Assembly (NCBI RefSeq): GCF_000003815.2
Contig: NC_049981.1
Coordinates: 19,721,857 to 19,785,856, forward strand
Direction of reading: 5' to 3'
DNA length: 64,000 bases
DNA from: Branchiostoma floridae
Taxonomy: Eukaryota; Chordata; Leptocardii; Amphioxiformes; Branchiostomatidae
The translations under genes and the position numbers were made by a program. Numbering within the stretch: the stretch's first letter is position 1; each line of letters starts with the position of its first letter. The notes beneath the pieces were generated by a model. It made no database searches. It was not told the origin of the DNA and worked only from the letters and a program-made list of their open reading frames with translations. Positions 23,601 through 29,368 of this stretch are shown here, one piece after another.

Positions 23601-26600
23601 ATGGTCCCTGAACAATTTTAGTATGATCCATAATTCAGAAATTCAGAATGGTAAAATTTGTCTGGTGCAGGTAATTTTCACCAGTACAGGTATGCAGAGA
23701 AAAGTATTTTGATCCCTGTCTATTGAAAATCATAAAAAGATGAAGAGGATGACTGTCAAAGCTAGTTGGATTAAGTTATGGTCCAAGCAGGGGAGACCAT
23801 AGGACAAAGCTGTAAACACTGAGCCTATGTCAAATGATGAAATTCCATAACAGTGACCTGATAAAAAAAATTATGAAGAACTAATTTTATCAGAAATACT
23901 GACCTGGACAGGGTAAGCTGTTGCAGAAGTTCACCTGTGTGTCTTCTCCCGGACATGCCCGGCCGCCGTGTTCCGCTGCATTACATGTCCGCGTACGCGT
24001 ACGGATACCGTTGTTACACGATGAACTACAGGCTGACCACGGGCCCCACGGTGTCCACTTGCCATCCACTAACACAAATCAAAAGTGTAAGCTGTCATTT
24101 ACTCTACAGCACAATGAAGACTGTCTAAGCGGCACTGTTCTATTAAAGGTATACTCCTGCAGATAACATGTCACAACTCCAATCTAGGAACCTGCTGAAA
24201 TCTTTTGAATGTCTTGGTTGTGTTACCTTCTGTTCCACCACAGATATTACACATCTTTTTTTAAATACTGGAACAAACTATAAAGGGCATGGAGCTGATC
24301 AAATTGAATTTTAATACTGACGTTTTTTTCAATCTGCTCTTATGTTCTGAATCAAAATCTGAGATTGATTATCTGAAAAGCATACAAAGAAGATCACTCT
24401 AGACTATTGGAAGCACTTGTCAATGTTAGCTGATAAGGATTACAAGGACTTGTAAGGGCTTTACAAAGTTTACAAGGTTTAGATCTTAGATCCATACAAA
24501 GGGACAATTAGTCAACATAAAAGGACATTCAGTCTATATCAAAGACCTCAGTAATCAATAACAATTGCCAGTATGTCAAAATAAAACTTGTGCAAATGTA
24601 CCCCACCTTGTGATCAATTAAATCAATTCTTTTTGACAAACAACACAATACTGGTAATTTAAAAACAACAAACAAGAGATAGAGCATTCAAGAACTACAG
24701 TCAGTTTTAAAACACAAGACTCACCTGGGCAGGCATCCAGCTCACACATCTGTGTCTGCCTGTCACTCCCCTCACATGGCAGCCCTCCATAGCTGGGAGC
24801 GGGATTGTCACACTTCCGCAGTCTGGTCTGCACACCTTTACCACATGTCACATCACATGGCTGCCACTGGGACCACTGTCCCCACACGCCATTCACTGAA
24901 GTGATATTGTTGTCAGTCGTGTTAACGTTGTTGATCACAAAGAACAAGACAACATATATGTACGAGACACCTAACAAATAATATAAAATGTTCAAAGAAA
25001 GCAAGGAAGTTATATAGGACATCTATATAACCTCCCTAATGAAAGACAATAATCATGACCCAGTTTAGCTCACTGAAAAGCATTTCTTCCACTGGTACTG
25101 ACAGAGAGGACAGGTGCTATGTACTGTACAGTATTCATACAGGTTGATTGTATAGTCTATAGAGAAATTCATTCAAAGCATGCATGTTGGGTGAGCACAA
25201 GCAACATTTCCAGTACCATGCATGTCGGGTGAGCACAAGCAACATTTCCAGTACCATGCATGTCGAGTGAGCACAAGCAACATTTCCGGTAGCATGCATG
25301 TTGGGTGAGCACAAGCAACATTTCCAACTTAGCATGCATGTTGGGTGAGCGCAAGAAACATTTCCAGTAGCATGCATGTCGGGTGAGCACAAGTAACATT
25401 TCCAGCTTAGCATGCATGTTGGGTGAGCACAAGCAACATTTCCAACTTAGCATGCATGTTGGGTGAGCACAAGCAACATTTCCAGTAGCATGCATGTTGG
25501 GTGAGCACAAGCAACATTTCCAACTTAGCATGCATGTTGGGTGAGCCCAAGCAACATTTCCAACTTAGCATGCATGTTGGGTGAGCACAAGCAACATTTC
25601 CAGTAGCATGCATGTTGGGTGAGCACAGGCAACATTTCCGGTAGCATGCATGTTGGGTGAGCACAGGCAACATTTCCAGTAGCATGCATGTTGGGTGAGC
25701 ACAAGCAACATTTCCGGTAGCATGCATGTTGGGTGAGCACAAGCAACATTTCCGGTAGCATGCATACAAGCAGGCAGGATTTAAACCTCTTGGTCCAGAT
25801 CCAGGGTCCATAACACCATTACTAGTTAAATTGAGCTTTACAATATGTCATACAAGGAGAATAATCTGATACATACCTGGGCAAGGGTCTGCGTGGCAGT
25901 CTTGGACTTGTGTGGATTCCCCTGTGCAAGGTTTGCCTCCATTTTGAGGCATTGGGTTGTTGCAGGACCGGGTGCGTTGATGGACACCCTTACCACAAGT
26001 TGCAGAGCACTCCTCCCACACCGACCACTCTGACCAGCCACCATCAACTACGTGTTCCAATATACACAGATGTTGTGAAATGAGGCATCCTTAAGGGCAA
26101 CCTAAGCAATATTAGATCTTGAAAGTGGAAATAATCTGGATAAGGCAATCTGTATTATATTGTCATCTAATTCACTATTTTAGCACATTTACATCATTAT
26201 TTCATAAACGTTCAAAACAGTGCAGTTACAAGTCATACGAGGATTCCTGATCAAGTTCTTATTTTTTTGGGTTCTAATAATGAATATCCTCGTGCAAATT
26301 GTCTCTGGGCCATTTTTAACCGCTCAAATTATAAAATAACTAGAGTTCGGGGACCTCATACCTCCATGAAATATTTATTGCTTTTTTGTGGATGGTATGT
26401 ATGTTTATAGTCGGTTGTATTTGAGAGTAATGGTTATAAATGTTATGGGAAAGTAGTGGTGTATTTATGACACAGAGGATGTCCATCTGATTAGTAATTA
26501 TCAAAATGTGACACTTAATTGTGTAATGTGCGTTTAAGAGGTCGACGGCATATGGTAGCGTGGTGTTCCTTAAGCTTGATGTTTGGCATTTAAACTGTCT

Positions 26601-28065
26601 AAGGTTGTCAGCATTATTGAGGTTCAACTATGTGCCTCAGAGCGGTGTGGTGGGAGGAAGTTGGGAAACTCAGAAAGAAGAAGGGATGTGGCCAACTTTA
26701 GTCAGATGGTGATTTGATTTTCCACCAATATGTCATAACATCAGCTGTTCACACGGTACAAAAACGAGATGCACACTTTCCTCTGACAGCCGTACACCAA
26801 CTGTAAGATGAATACTTGGCGCCAACCCCGTCTGCTAAAAAACAAGTACCATTGGCTACGAAAGAGACAACTAACAACTGTCCCTTAACGTAACGAAATT
26901 AGAACATCTGTATCGCCCATAAAACTCCTGACACCCAACCCATCTAAGATGAGAGGACCTAATGGCATTTTAATCACCATGTCACTCAAATCAGCAGTAC
27001 AGTATGTGAGACATCCATACCTGTTAAGCATTACCGTTAAATGTACCTCAACTTCTTCCAATTATACTTACGCTTCACATCTCCATGATATCGTAAGCAG
27101 ACATAAATAAAACTAATTATCATATTAAAAAAACTCGGGGTTCCCCAAACAGGTGTCATACAAATCACCTCACTATCTGCTTGGAGCTAAGCCCATTAAC
27201 AAACTTAAAGCACGATGCCTGTTCCAATATATCGCAGATATAGGGGTGATTTCTGATAAACCAATCCATCCAGCCGTTCTTGAGTAATCTTGTACACAGA
27301 CAGAGACACATAACAGAAAATATAACCTCCATGACATTTCATGGAGGTAACTACTGTGCCAACTGTTACAAATATTTCAAACAGTCCTAAGCAGACATAA
27401 ATAAAACTACTGGGGGTTCCCCAAACAGCTGTCACCTCACTATCTGCTTGCAGCTAAGCCCATTAACAAACACATACAGCACGATGCCTGTACCAATATA
27501 TCTCAAATATAGGGGTGATTTCTGATATTATTACATCGATTATAACGACAGATACGGCTCCCAAGATCTCATCGATTCGAGCTTTCATCACACCCCACCA
27601 ACACAACAAGTATGAAACCAATCCATCCAGCCGTTCTTGAGTAATCATCTACACAGACAGAGACACATAACAGAAAATATAACCTCCATTCCATGACATT
27701 TCATGGAGGTAATTATGTAAATGTGGGAATACAGTGCTGTAGAAGTCAATATTATACAGATTGCTTTATCCAGAATAATTCCACATTTAACCCTGTAATA
27801 TTGCTTAGGTTGCCTTTAGCACACTAAAGCACTCAAGGTTAAAATACTAGTAAGTGGTGCAACTTATACCACAGCTTAAGTAAGACATACTCACTTTCAC
27901 ATTGCCTGGGATTGCATGTTTTGGTCTCTGTATATGGTCCGACACAGGAGCGCCCATTGTTGGTAGGGGGAGGATTATCACACTGCCGTCTGCGTGTCTG
28001 AACACCCTCCCCACAGGTGGTACTGCAAGACTCCCATGGCTGCCAGGGAGAGAAGCCACCATGGA
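5282..28065 (-). CDS. HMCN1: Hemicentin, C-terminal portion (21 exons)
   Basis: Hemicentins are very large secreted matrix proteins that organise basement-membrane and cell-cell attachments. Joined in minus order, 21 exons encode about 1064 residues: six TSP1 repeats, a nidogen-type G2F beta-barrel domain over four exons, a half-EGF segment, eight calcium-binding EGF modules with a Cys-rich linker between the sixth and seventh, and the C-terminal module ending ISVSSYPY. This is the order and number known for vertebrate hemicentin-1, and single motifs agree (for example CHNAMG in EGF1, CPPNY in EGF8, EYQTTFI near the end). Most introns are phase 1; the reading frame stays open across every junction. 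Fibulins share the tail but lack TSP1 and G2F; nidogen lacks the tail. The N-terminal VWA and Ig array is not in the window: upstream of 28065 comes LINE debris and then a gene on the other strand. Several introns carry minisatellites and one holds a retrotransposon. Confidence 0.94.
5937..6360 (-). mobile_element. LINE C-terminal relic in a hemicentin intron
   Basis: Minus-strand translation gives [18 protein letters not shown] followed by NC, the CxxC...HFxxxC motif at the end of jockey/CR1-group ORF2 proteins, then, after stops and frame changes, [10 protein letters not shown]. The 3' end carries the TTGCAATTAGCCCTCGGGCA tail also seen at 1083-1135. Degraded. Confidence 0.6.
6483..6609 (-). 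CDS. HMCN1: Hemicentin exon: calcium-binding EGF 8
   Basis: 127 nt, phase 1 to 2. [29 protein letters not shown]. Phase-2 donor GTATGT joins the terminal exon. Confidence 0.92.
7073..7195 (-). CDS. HMCN1: Hemicentin exon: calcium-binding EGF 7
   Basis: 123 nt. [19 protein letters not shown]. Donor GTGAGG. Confidence 0.93.
7386..7424 (+). mobile_element. LINE 3' tail fragment
   Basis: CTGTACTTTTTGTCATGTCA followed by ATAAAGCTTG recurs at 51561-51597 with one difference. It contains AATAAA and is best read as the 3' end of a dispersed LINE family. It is not a host polyadenylation site, being on the opposite strand to hemicentin. Confidence 0.5.
7435..7499 (-). CDS. HMCN1: Hemicentin exon: Cys-rich linker between EGF 6 and 7
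   Basis: 65 nt, phase 2 to 1. Encodes [20 protein letters not shown], matching the short two-cysteine linker in this position in hemicentins. Acceptor TCTTTTTCAG, donor GTAAGG. Too short to be found by ORF length. Confidence 0.88.
7751..7901 (-). CDS. HMCN1: Hemicentin exon: calcium-binding EGF 6
   Basis: 151 nt, phase 1 to 2. [23 protein letters not shown], then [11 protein letters not shown]. The donor GTAAAC gives phase 2, and this matches the phase-2 acceptor of the next exon; the long Tyr/Arg-rich linker I recall from the vertebrate protein is absent. Confidence 0.9.
8035..8218. mobile_element. Small inverted-repeat element (MITE), 184 bp
   Basis: TATGCCAAAAAGCAGTTACT at the left and AGTAACTGCTATTTGGCATA at the right are near-perfect inverted repeats of about 27 bp, with a TA at each edge as in Tc1/mariner-type insertions. 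It lies in the intron between EGF 5 and EGF 6. One terminus recurs at 42351-42380. Confidence 0.75.
8445..8573 (-). CDS. HMCN1: Hemicentin exon: calcium-binding EGF 5
   Basis: 129 nt. [22 protein letters not shown]. Acceptor CCATTACAG, donor GTAGGG. Confidence 0.93.
9004..9135 (-). CDS. HMCN1: Hemicentin exon: calcium-binding EGF 4
   Basis: 132 nt. DIDEC and [10 protein letters not shown], with the extra residue spacing CRPVC seen in the fourth hemicentin EGF. Donor GTATGT. Confidence 0.93.
9587..9706 (-). CDS. HMCN1: Hemicentin exon: calcium-binding EGF 3
   Basis: 120 nt. DLNEC and [10 protein letters not shown]. Acceptor TTCTGTAG, donor GTGCGT. Confidence 0.93.
10409..10546 (-). CDS. HMCN1: Hemicentin exon: calcium-binding EGF 2
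   Basis: 138 nt. DTNEC and [10 protein letters not shown]; ends CQ. Acceptor TCTCTGCAG, donor GTACTT. Confidence 0.93.
10916..11035 (-). CDS. HMCN1: Hemicentin exon: calcium-binding EGF 1
   Basis: 120 nt, phase 1 to 1. DDNEC opens the calcium site; [10 protein letters not shown] carries the Asn-hydroxylation consensus. CHNAMG is also the motif of vertebrate hemicentin EGF1. Confidence 0.93.
11597..11659 (-). CDS. HMCN1: Hemicentin exon: half-EGF linker
   Basis: 63 nt, phase 1 to 1. Encodes [16 protein letters not shown], the two-cysteine piece that follows G2F in hemicentins. Donor GTAAGT; acceptor GCTGTAG. Confidence 0.9.
12060..12146. repeat. Element end with hairpin
   Basis: ACACAGACAGACACACAGAC leads into TTTATCTTCATC-AAAAAT-GGAGATAAA, an imperfect hairpin. 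The layout resembles the ends of the elements near 37.6 kb and 27.3 kb. Family membership is a guess. Confidence 0.35.
12365..12515 (-). CDS. HMCN1: Hemicentin exon: G2F domain part 4
   Basis: 151 nt, phase 0 to 1. [20 protein letters not shown] ends the G2F domain, followed by a short acidic linker. Acceptor TTTTGTGCAG, donor GTAACT. Confidence 0.92.
12820..13028 (-). CDS. HMCN1: Hemicentin exon: G2F domain part 3
   Basis: 209 nt, phase 1 to 0. [19 protein letters not shown] then [15 protein letters not shown], a hallmark strand pair of the G2F barrel. Acceptor CTTTCCAG, donor GTACAC. Confidence 0.92.
13412..14144. mobile_element. Fold-back element of about 730 bp in a G2F intron
   Basis: The ends GCATTTGCACAAAC (left, preceded by GGGATGCCTA) and GTTTGTGCAAATGC (right, followed by ACTTAGGCACCC) are inverted repeats. 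Nested inside are further inverted arms 13662-13705 and 13731-13775 built around CTTTATTCTCACCAA and TTGGTGAGAATAAAG. No transposase frame: a non-autonomous element. A TACAG on both flanks could be a target duplication. Confidence 0.7.
14342..14479 (-). CDS. HMCN1: Hemicentin exon: G2F domain part 2
   Basis: 138 nt, phase 1 to 1. Contains [20 protein letters not shown] and ends FPTG. Acceptor TTTTTACAG, donor GTATGG. Confidence 0.92.
15584..15730 (-). CDS. HMCN1: Hemicentin exon: G2F domain part 1
   Basis: 147 nt, phase 1 to 1. [15 protein letters not shown] and MTNIPANVG match the start of the nidogen G2-like beta-barrel in hemicentins. Acceptor CTCTTCCAG, donor GTAAGT. Confidence 0.92.
15974..16144 (-). 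CDS. HMCN1: Hemicentin exon: TSP1 repeat 6
   Basis: 171 nt, phase 1 to 1. [17 protein letters not shown], then RTRSC. Last TSP1 before the G2F domain, as in vertebrate hemicentin. Confidence 0.93.
16582..16752 (-). CDS. HMCN1: Hemicentin exon: TSP1 repeat 5
   Basis: 171 nt, phase 1 to 1. [20 protein letters not shown]. The acceptor CATGTTAG and the first 19 coding bases are the sequence that has been multiplied into the adjacent minisatellite. Confidence 0.93.
16755..16990. repeat. Minisatellite, left block (splice-acceptor derived)
   Basis: About four units of roughly 59 bp directly abut TSP1 exon 5. On the minus strand each reads intron end CCCTGTGCATGTTAG plus exon start TCCATGGTGGCTGGGGTCC. 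One unit has CCAAGG instead of CCATGG. The array resumes at 22436 beyond the Ngaro element. Confidence 0.9.
16991..17132 (+). repeat. Ngaro split direct repeat A1
   Basis: 142 bp beginning TGTGTTGATTTAGGCGG, identical to A2 at 22186-22327. It should hold the element promoter. Confidence 0.92.
17162..18190 (+). CDS. Ngaro ORF1, gag-like protein
   Basis: 342 codons from the first in-frame ATG (17162) to TGA 18188-18190. It should form the cytoplasmic RNA-binding particle of the element. Near the N-terminus a zinc-ligand-like cluster [20 protein letters not shown] follows a basic start. Residues about 55-95 are a charged coiled coil rich in Glu/Lys/Leu. The middle is unremarkable. The C-terminal part has a CCCH-like set, [18 protein letters not shown], and another CSFC and HSENDC, so several zinc sites are possible. 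The following reverse-transcriptase frame is in the same frame and open right after the TGA. Confidence 0.85.
   Translation: MPKRAKKCPGCGQDNSLHPNGRGNKHCKGISQPVHPVHSDTESEEATPPAGGKVKATADLERRKAELQEQLKQARLEKEVAELEEELKKARCSTEPAKETDPTLPKPPELHTKDPAHTSLLGPGDITLQQLRDNSPLQAEVTAKYPDLIGSRKKTEGKTLSPEAFVYSFESAEPKKYDELTMEEFLVGSMGLLQTAVASMPQWELAGRLSILQCACTKLARYKWSVVRSFHAAALREALQKPGSWSADWTHLKEMYFDADPTRLKPSSAATSQAPAEKPKAPKFCWAFNKNDCSVASCGFEHACSFCWKRLNRKYKHSENDCERKKTDAKRSTGAQAAGSTA
18191..20542 (+). CDS. Ngaro reverse transcriptase-RNase H
   Basis: Open frame of 783 codons starting directly after the gag TGA and in the same frame; no near-start ATG, so readthrough or internal initiation is needed. The first 300 residues have no domain I recognise. 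The RT has [20 protein letters not shown], a fingers motif [26 protein letters not shown] and the catalytic box YLDDFGG (DNA near 19592). RNase H follows with its four acids in [26 protein letters not shown] and [10 protein letters not shown]. The last 15 codons overlap the recombinase frame. Confidence 0.9.
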   Translation, partial: QTPGQGSAGIGRVTDLVDAQQTVSSVFVGADIFASREVSVPVSFRVSHKTRGIHVDDLPPTEGSAMLHMQDGTSSCDFASRDDDRGEEMDSTAATKAGAVLHNRDSMSELGIDGSLPASQKNRSDYVALFTSIEDGAAFHLREGTSTCAFNSRDDNYGGGFGEVYFDLPTSTGSTQVPHIPDSGSWPSTIGDRGSHIWDIRLQDFHGSSNVRSFKTDMHTAVQHDLLDYQHWHDRVIESGVYNFQGERIPVPSKLHISAWRALLEGYHDKDLCDLLEFGFPVNYDRSDPPQVPHTNHPSAIQHASHVDAYIQKELSHGATIGPLPLGFFMPTLVCNPLQTVPKKDTQDRRIVVDFSYPDGSSVNDGIPKGTYLGVTRRLRYPSIDDFTALVVKHGTGCLMFKRDLRRAYRQLFVDPADYHLLGFSWRGSTYADVALPFGLRSSAQACQRVTDAVTHIYAGLGFSCVNYLDDFGGADSPQRAGDAYNTLGLLLQTLVLTEADDKASPPSTRMTFLGRTVDSVCMTIEVTPDRLTDTMAELHCWSSKTLVRRQEVEWLLGKLHFVASCVKPGRLFVSRMILFLRRYKDRRERLSISDEFRKDLLWWATFLPTYNGVSLISHAAWSDPDAVFSSDACLSGCGGFLQGSGEYFHASFPPSLLESQPCINSLELLSILVCVRLWGKYWAGRRIVVMCDNEAAVTVLNSGRSRATFLQTCLRNLWLCTAAWQFELRAIHIPGLDNRLADHLSRWSTSAYHANEFQRLTAGQHTSSVDVTAQHFELLTQL
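20497..21474 (+). CDS. Ngaro tyrosine recombinase
   Basis: The frame is open from a stop at 20494-20496 to TAG 21472-21474, about 325 codons, in the -1 frame relative to the RT. No ATG occurs in the overlap or in the N-terminal 100 codons; the first part, [19 protein letters not shown] to [12 protein letters not shown], looks like the SAM-like core-binding domain, so it is part of the protein. Catalytic signature: Arg in [18 protein letters not shown] (H-x-x-R), GDW, and the nucleophile Tyr in AYLDC. It would insert the circular DNA copy into the genome by site-specific strand exchange. Confidence 0.88.
   Translation, partial: RRRYRSTLRAIDSVVTFSDNFRNQWRAFLLFCEFFGLPAIPTDSKTLTRFAQFLSRSLKSPNSVQLYVHGARTLQRFHGFEPPPAGGFELKLVINSIRRSSSHVPQQKLPITPAILLRIREELDLTRPLHATLWAAFCVAFFSLLRKSNLVPKSQSSFDPAKHLTRRAIQVSGDCVVLRVTWSKTIQFRQKVLLLPLPELTGHPLCPKHAYLHMCNMIRAPLDAPAFLVPSTGGGLTSLTHDTLVKHLKTLLYAVGLPPSSYSGHSFRRGGATYAWHCGADPQVLKLLGDWSSDAFQAYLDCTFDQRYEFAQLLAGKIKSGILAI
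22096..22187 (+). repeat. Ngaro split direct repeat B1
   Basis: 92 bp starting GTGGTTGGTCATTCTCC, identical to B2 at 22344-22435; runs straight into A2. Confidence 0.9.
22186..22327 (+). repeat. Ngaro split direct repeat A2
   Basis: Identical to A1; followed by a 16-bp C-rich spacer (22328-22343) before B2. Confidence 0.92.
22344..22435 (+). repeat. Ngaro split direct repeat B2 (3' end)
   Basis: Identical to B1; ends TTAATTG, after which the minisatellite resumes with TTAATACACAG. Confidence 0.9.
22436..23411. repeat. Minisatellite, right block (splice-acceptor derived)
   Basis: About 17 units, mostly 56-59 bp with a few shortened ones, continuing the array at 16755-16990. Every unit carries the TSP1 exon 5 acceptor and first 19 coding bases (one has GGAGTAAC). 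All lie in the intron upstream of the real acceptor with respect to hemicentin transcription. Confidence 0.9.
23412..23718. mobile_element. Possible hAT-like non-autonomous element, 307 bp
   Basis: CAGGGCTCGAAATA at the left and TATTTTGATCCCTG at the right are inverted termini (11 of 14 match) and CAGGG is typical of hAT ends. Internal words such as GTGCAGGTA and GTCTACCTGCACT recur around 47077-47650. No target duplication is visible. Confidence 0.5.
23904..24068 (-). CDS. HMCN1: Hemicentin exon: TSP1 repeat 4
   Basis: 165 nt, two codons shorter than its siblings. [17 protein letters not shown] replaces the usual CG with CN but keeps six cysteines. Donor GTCAGT, acceptor GTGTTAG. It precedes the 7.2-kb intron that contains the minisatellite and the Ngaro element. 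Confidence 0.93.
24725..24895 (-). CDS. HMCN1: Hemicentin exon: TSP1 repeat 3
   Basis: 171 nt, phase 1 to 1. [17 protein letters not shown] then RLRKC. Donor GTGAGT; acceptor ACTTCAG. Confidence 0.93.
25180..25759. repeat. Minisatellite of 15 units, 38 and 40 bp
   Basis: Units begin ATGCATGTTGGGTGAGCACA and end CAACATTTCCAGTAGC (38 bp) or ..CCAACTTAGC (40 bp). The open frames on the minus strand (repeating CAHPTCM) are a by-product of the period and are not called as protein. It lies in the intron between TSP1 repeats 2 and 3. Confidence 0.9.
25877..26047 (-). CDS. HMCN1: Hemicentin exon: TSP1 repeat 2
   Basis: 171 nt, phase 1 to 1. [19 protein letters not shown] has the full W ladder; six cysteines present. 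Donor GTATGT, acceptor AACACGTAG (weak pyrimidine tract). Confidence 0.93.
26339..27714 (+). mobile_element. Repeat element copy 1 (hairpin-ended family)
   Basis: Left end ACTAGAGTTCGGGGACCTCA; right end CATTTCATGGAGGTAATTAT. An internal block (about 27205-27350 and 27475-27712) is duplicated: GCACGATGCCTGT..., CAGCCGTTCTTGAGTAATC, ACAGACAGAGACACATAACA. No coding potential. It lies in the hemicentin intron between TSP1 exons 1 and 2. Confidence 0.7.
27895..28065 (-). CDS. HMCN1: Hemicentin exon: TSP1 repeat 1
   Basis: 171 nt, phase 1 to 1. [16 protein letters not shown] gives the CSxTCG and R-x-R layers. The first tryptophan of the WxxW ladder is replaced by Phe (GGFSPWQPW). Acceptor CTGTTTGCAG, donor GTGAGT. 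First hemicentin exon visible in the window. Confidence 0.93.
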
Positions 28066-28399
28066 CTGCAAACAGAAATTTTTAGTTCAATGGATCCATT
28101 CTAAACAAGTATGCTTCATGTTAACCTACACAAACACACATACACATGTACAATACAATTAATGTCTGGAAGTACAATGAAGGCTTTCAAGTTTTCAAGC
28201 ATTCATCAAAGAATAAACTTGTCATAATTGGAAAATCAAGCTTCAGTTTATAGCAATTTGTGGTGATAACGTTAATGGTTTACTGAGTAAAGGATACATT
28301 AATTGTGTCCACAGCTACAATGGATTAAGACCATAGGCCACATGGTAACATGACTGTCCCACTTTGTAACTACTGCAGGTAGACTCCCAATAACTCGGC

Positions 28400-28560
28400 T
28401 ACAGTTAGGAACAGCTTGCCACTGGCTCCAGACCTGCAGGAAGACCCATCCTACGCTACAAGGACATCCTCACATGTAACATTAAGGCAGGCAATATAAA
28501 CCCAACAGCCTGGGAGGNGCATAGGCTAGCGCGACTCAGTGCTCCAGACGTCAACAAATT
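28400..28560 (+). mobile_element. LINE ORF2 C-terminal relic
   Basis: Translation gives GRPILRYKDILTCNIKAGNI then NPTAWE.HRLARLSAPD, the GRPxLRxKD...I.P..WE signature near the end of many non-LTR ORF2 proteins (compare GRPHLRFKDVIKRDL at 54179). A single N at 28518 sits in it. Confidence 0.65.
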
Positions 28561-28992
28561 TGCGCGGCTCACACGTTATAGAGCTTTCAAACTCCAGGTT
28601 ACATTCTTCTCACAACACCTAAATGTTTGTTTACCCCGAGGCAAATTGCTTTGTAACTGTACAACTAGATCTTGTCTCTCCCGCTTGAAGGCTTGCTCAC
28701 GTTAAATGGTGTGTTGTGGGAGTTTTTTTTGACAACCCATCAAGGAAACGGCCTCCTGATGAAGTTGATCAAGATCAGAAAAAAAATGACTGTGTGAATG
28801 CCCGGGTCTTGTATCTATGCTTTTGTTGATTTCAGTTAGATTCTAGGTACAATTCTCTTAGTTCTGATTAATTTGGCCCCTCCCCTTCATGTGGTTTTGG
28901 AATGCCTCAATGTAAACACAGAAAGCCAAGCACCGCCCTTCTACGGGTAACACTTACGGGACCCACTCACACAGTAGGTAGTGGTCGGCGCA

Positions 28993-29368
28993 ATGGCTAC
29001 AATCGTGTCCCTACTTCAGGTAGTTCTGTCTGGACACAGCATGACAGTGGTGCTGATTTGTTTTTTGGCCTTTCTGGTTTCTTTAGTTGTTGTCGCAAAA
29101 TTCTCAGCACATGGACGGAGGAATACTCCGCCCGGCCCGCCTGGATGGCCAGTTCTCGGTAACCTCCCCAGTCTGACCAAAGACATGCACTTACAGTTGA
29201 CAAAATGGCGTTATCAGTACGGAGACGTCTTTAGCGTCAGGTTCGGTCTACAGGACGCTGTTATTGTTAACGGCAGTGAGGCTATAAAGGAGGCCTTGGT
29301 GCAGAAGGCCAAGCACTTCTCCAACCGCCCAGACTACTACCTAGTGCGCTGTGTGAACATGCACTTTG
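28993..29368 (+). CDS. P450 exon 1
   Basis: Anchor, proline hinge and helix A region to VNMHFG. Donor GTTTGT; the repeat element copy 2 begins only 21 bp after the exon end. Confidence 0.92.

Noticed and set aside
25135-25811. Several overlapping minus-strand open frames with repeating CAHPTCM peptides
   Set aside because: They follow the 38/40-bp minisatellite; the same peptide appears in shifted frames, with no start, splice or domain evidence.
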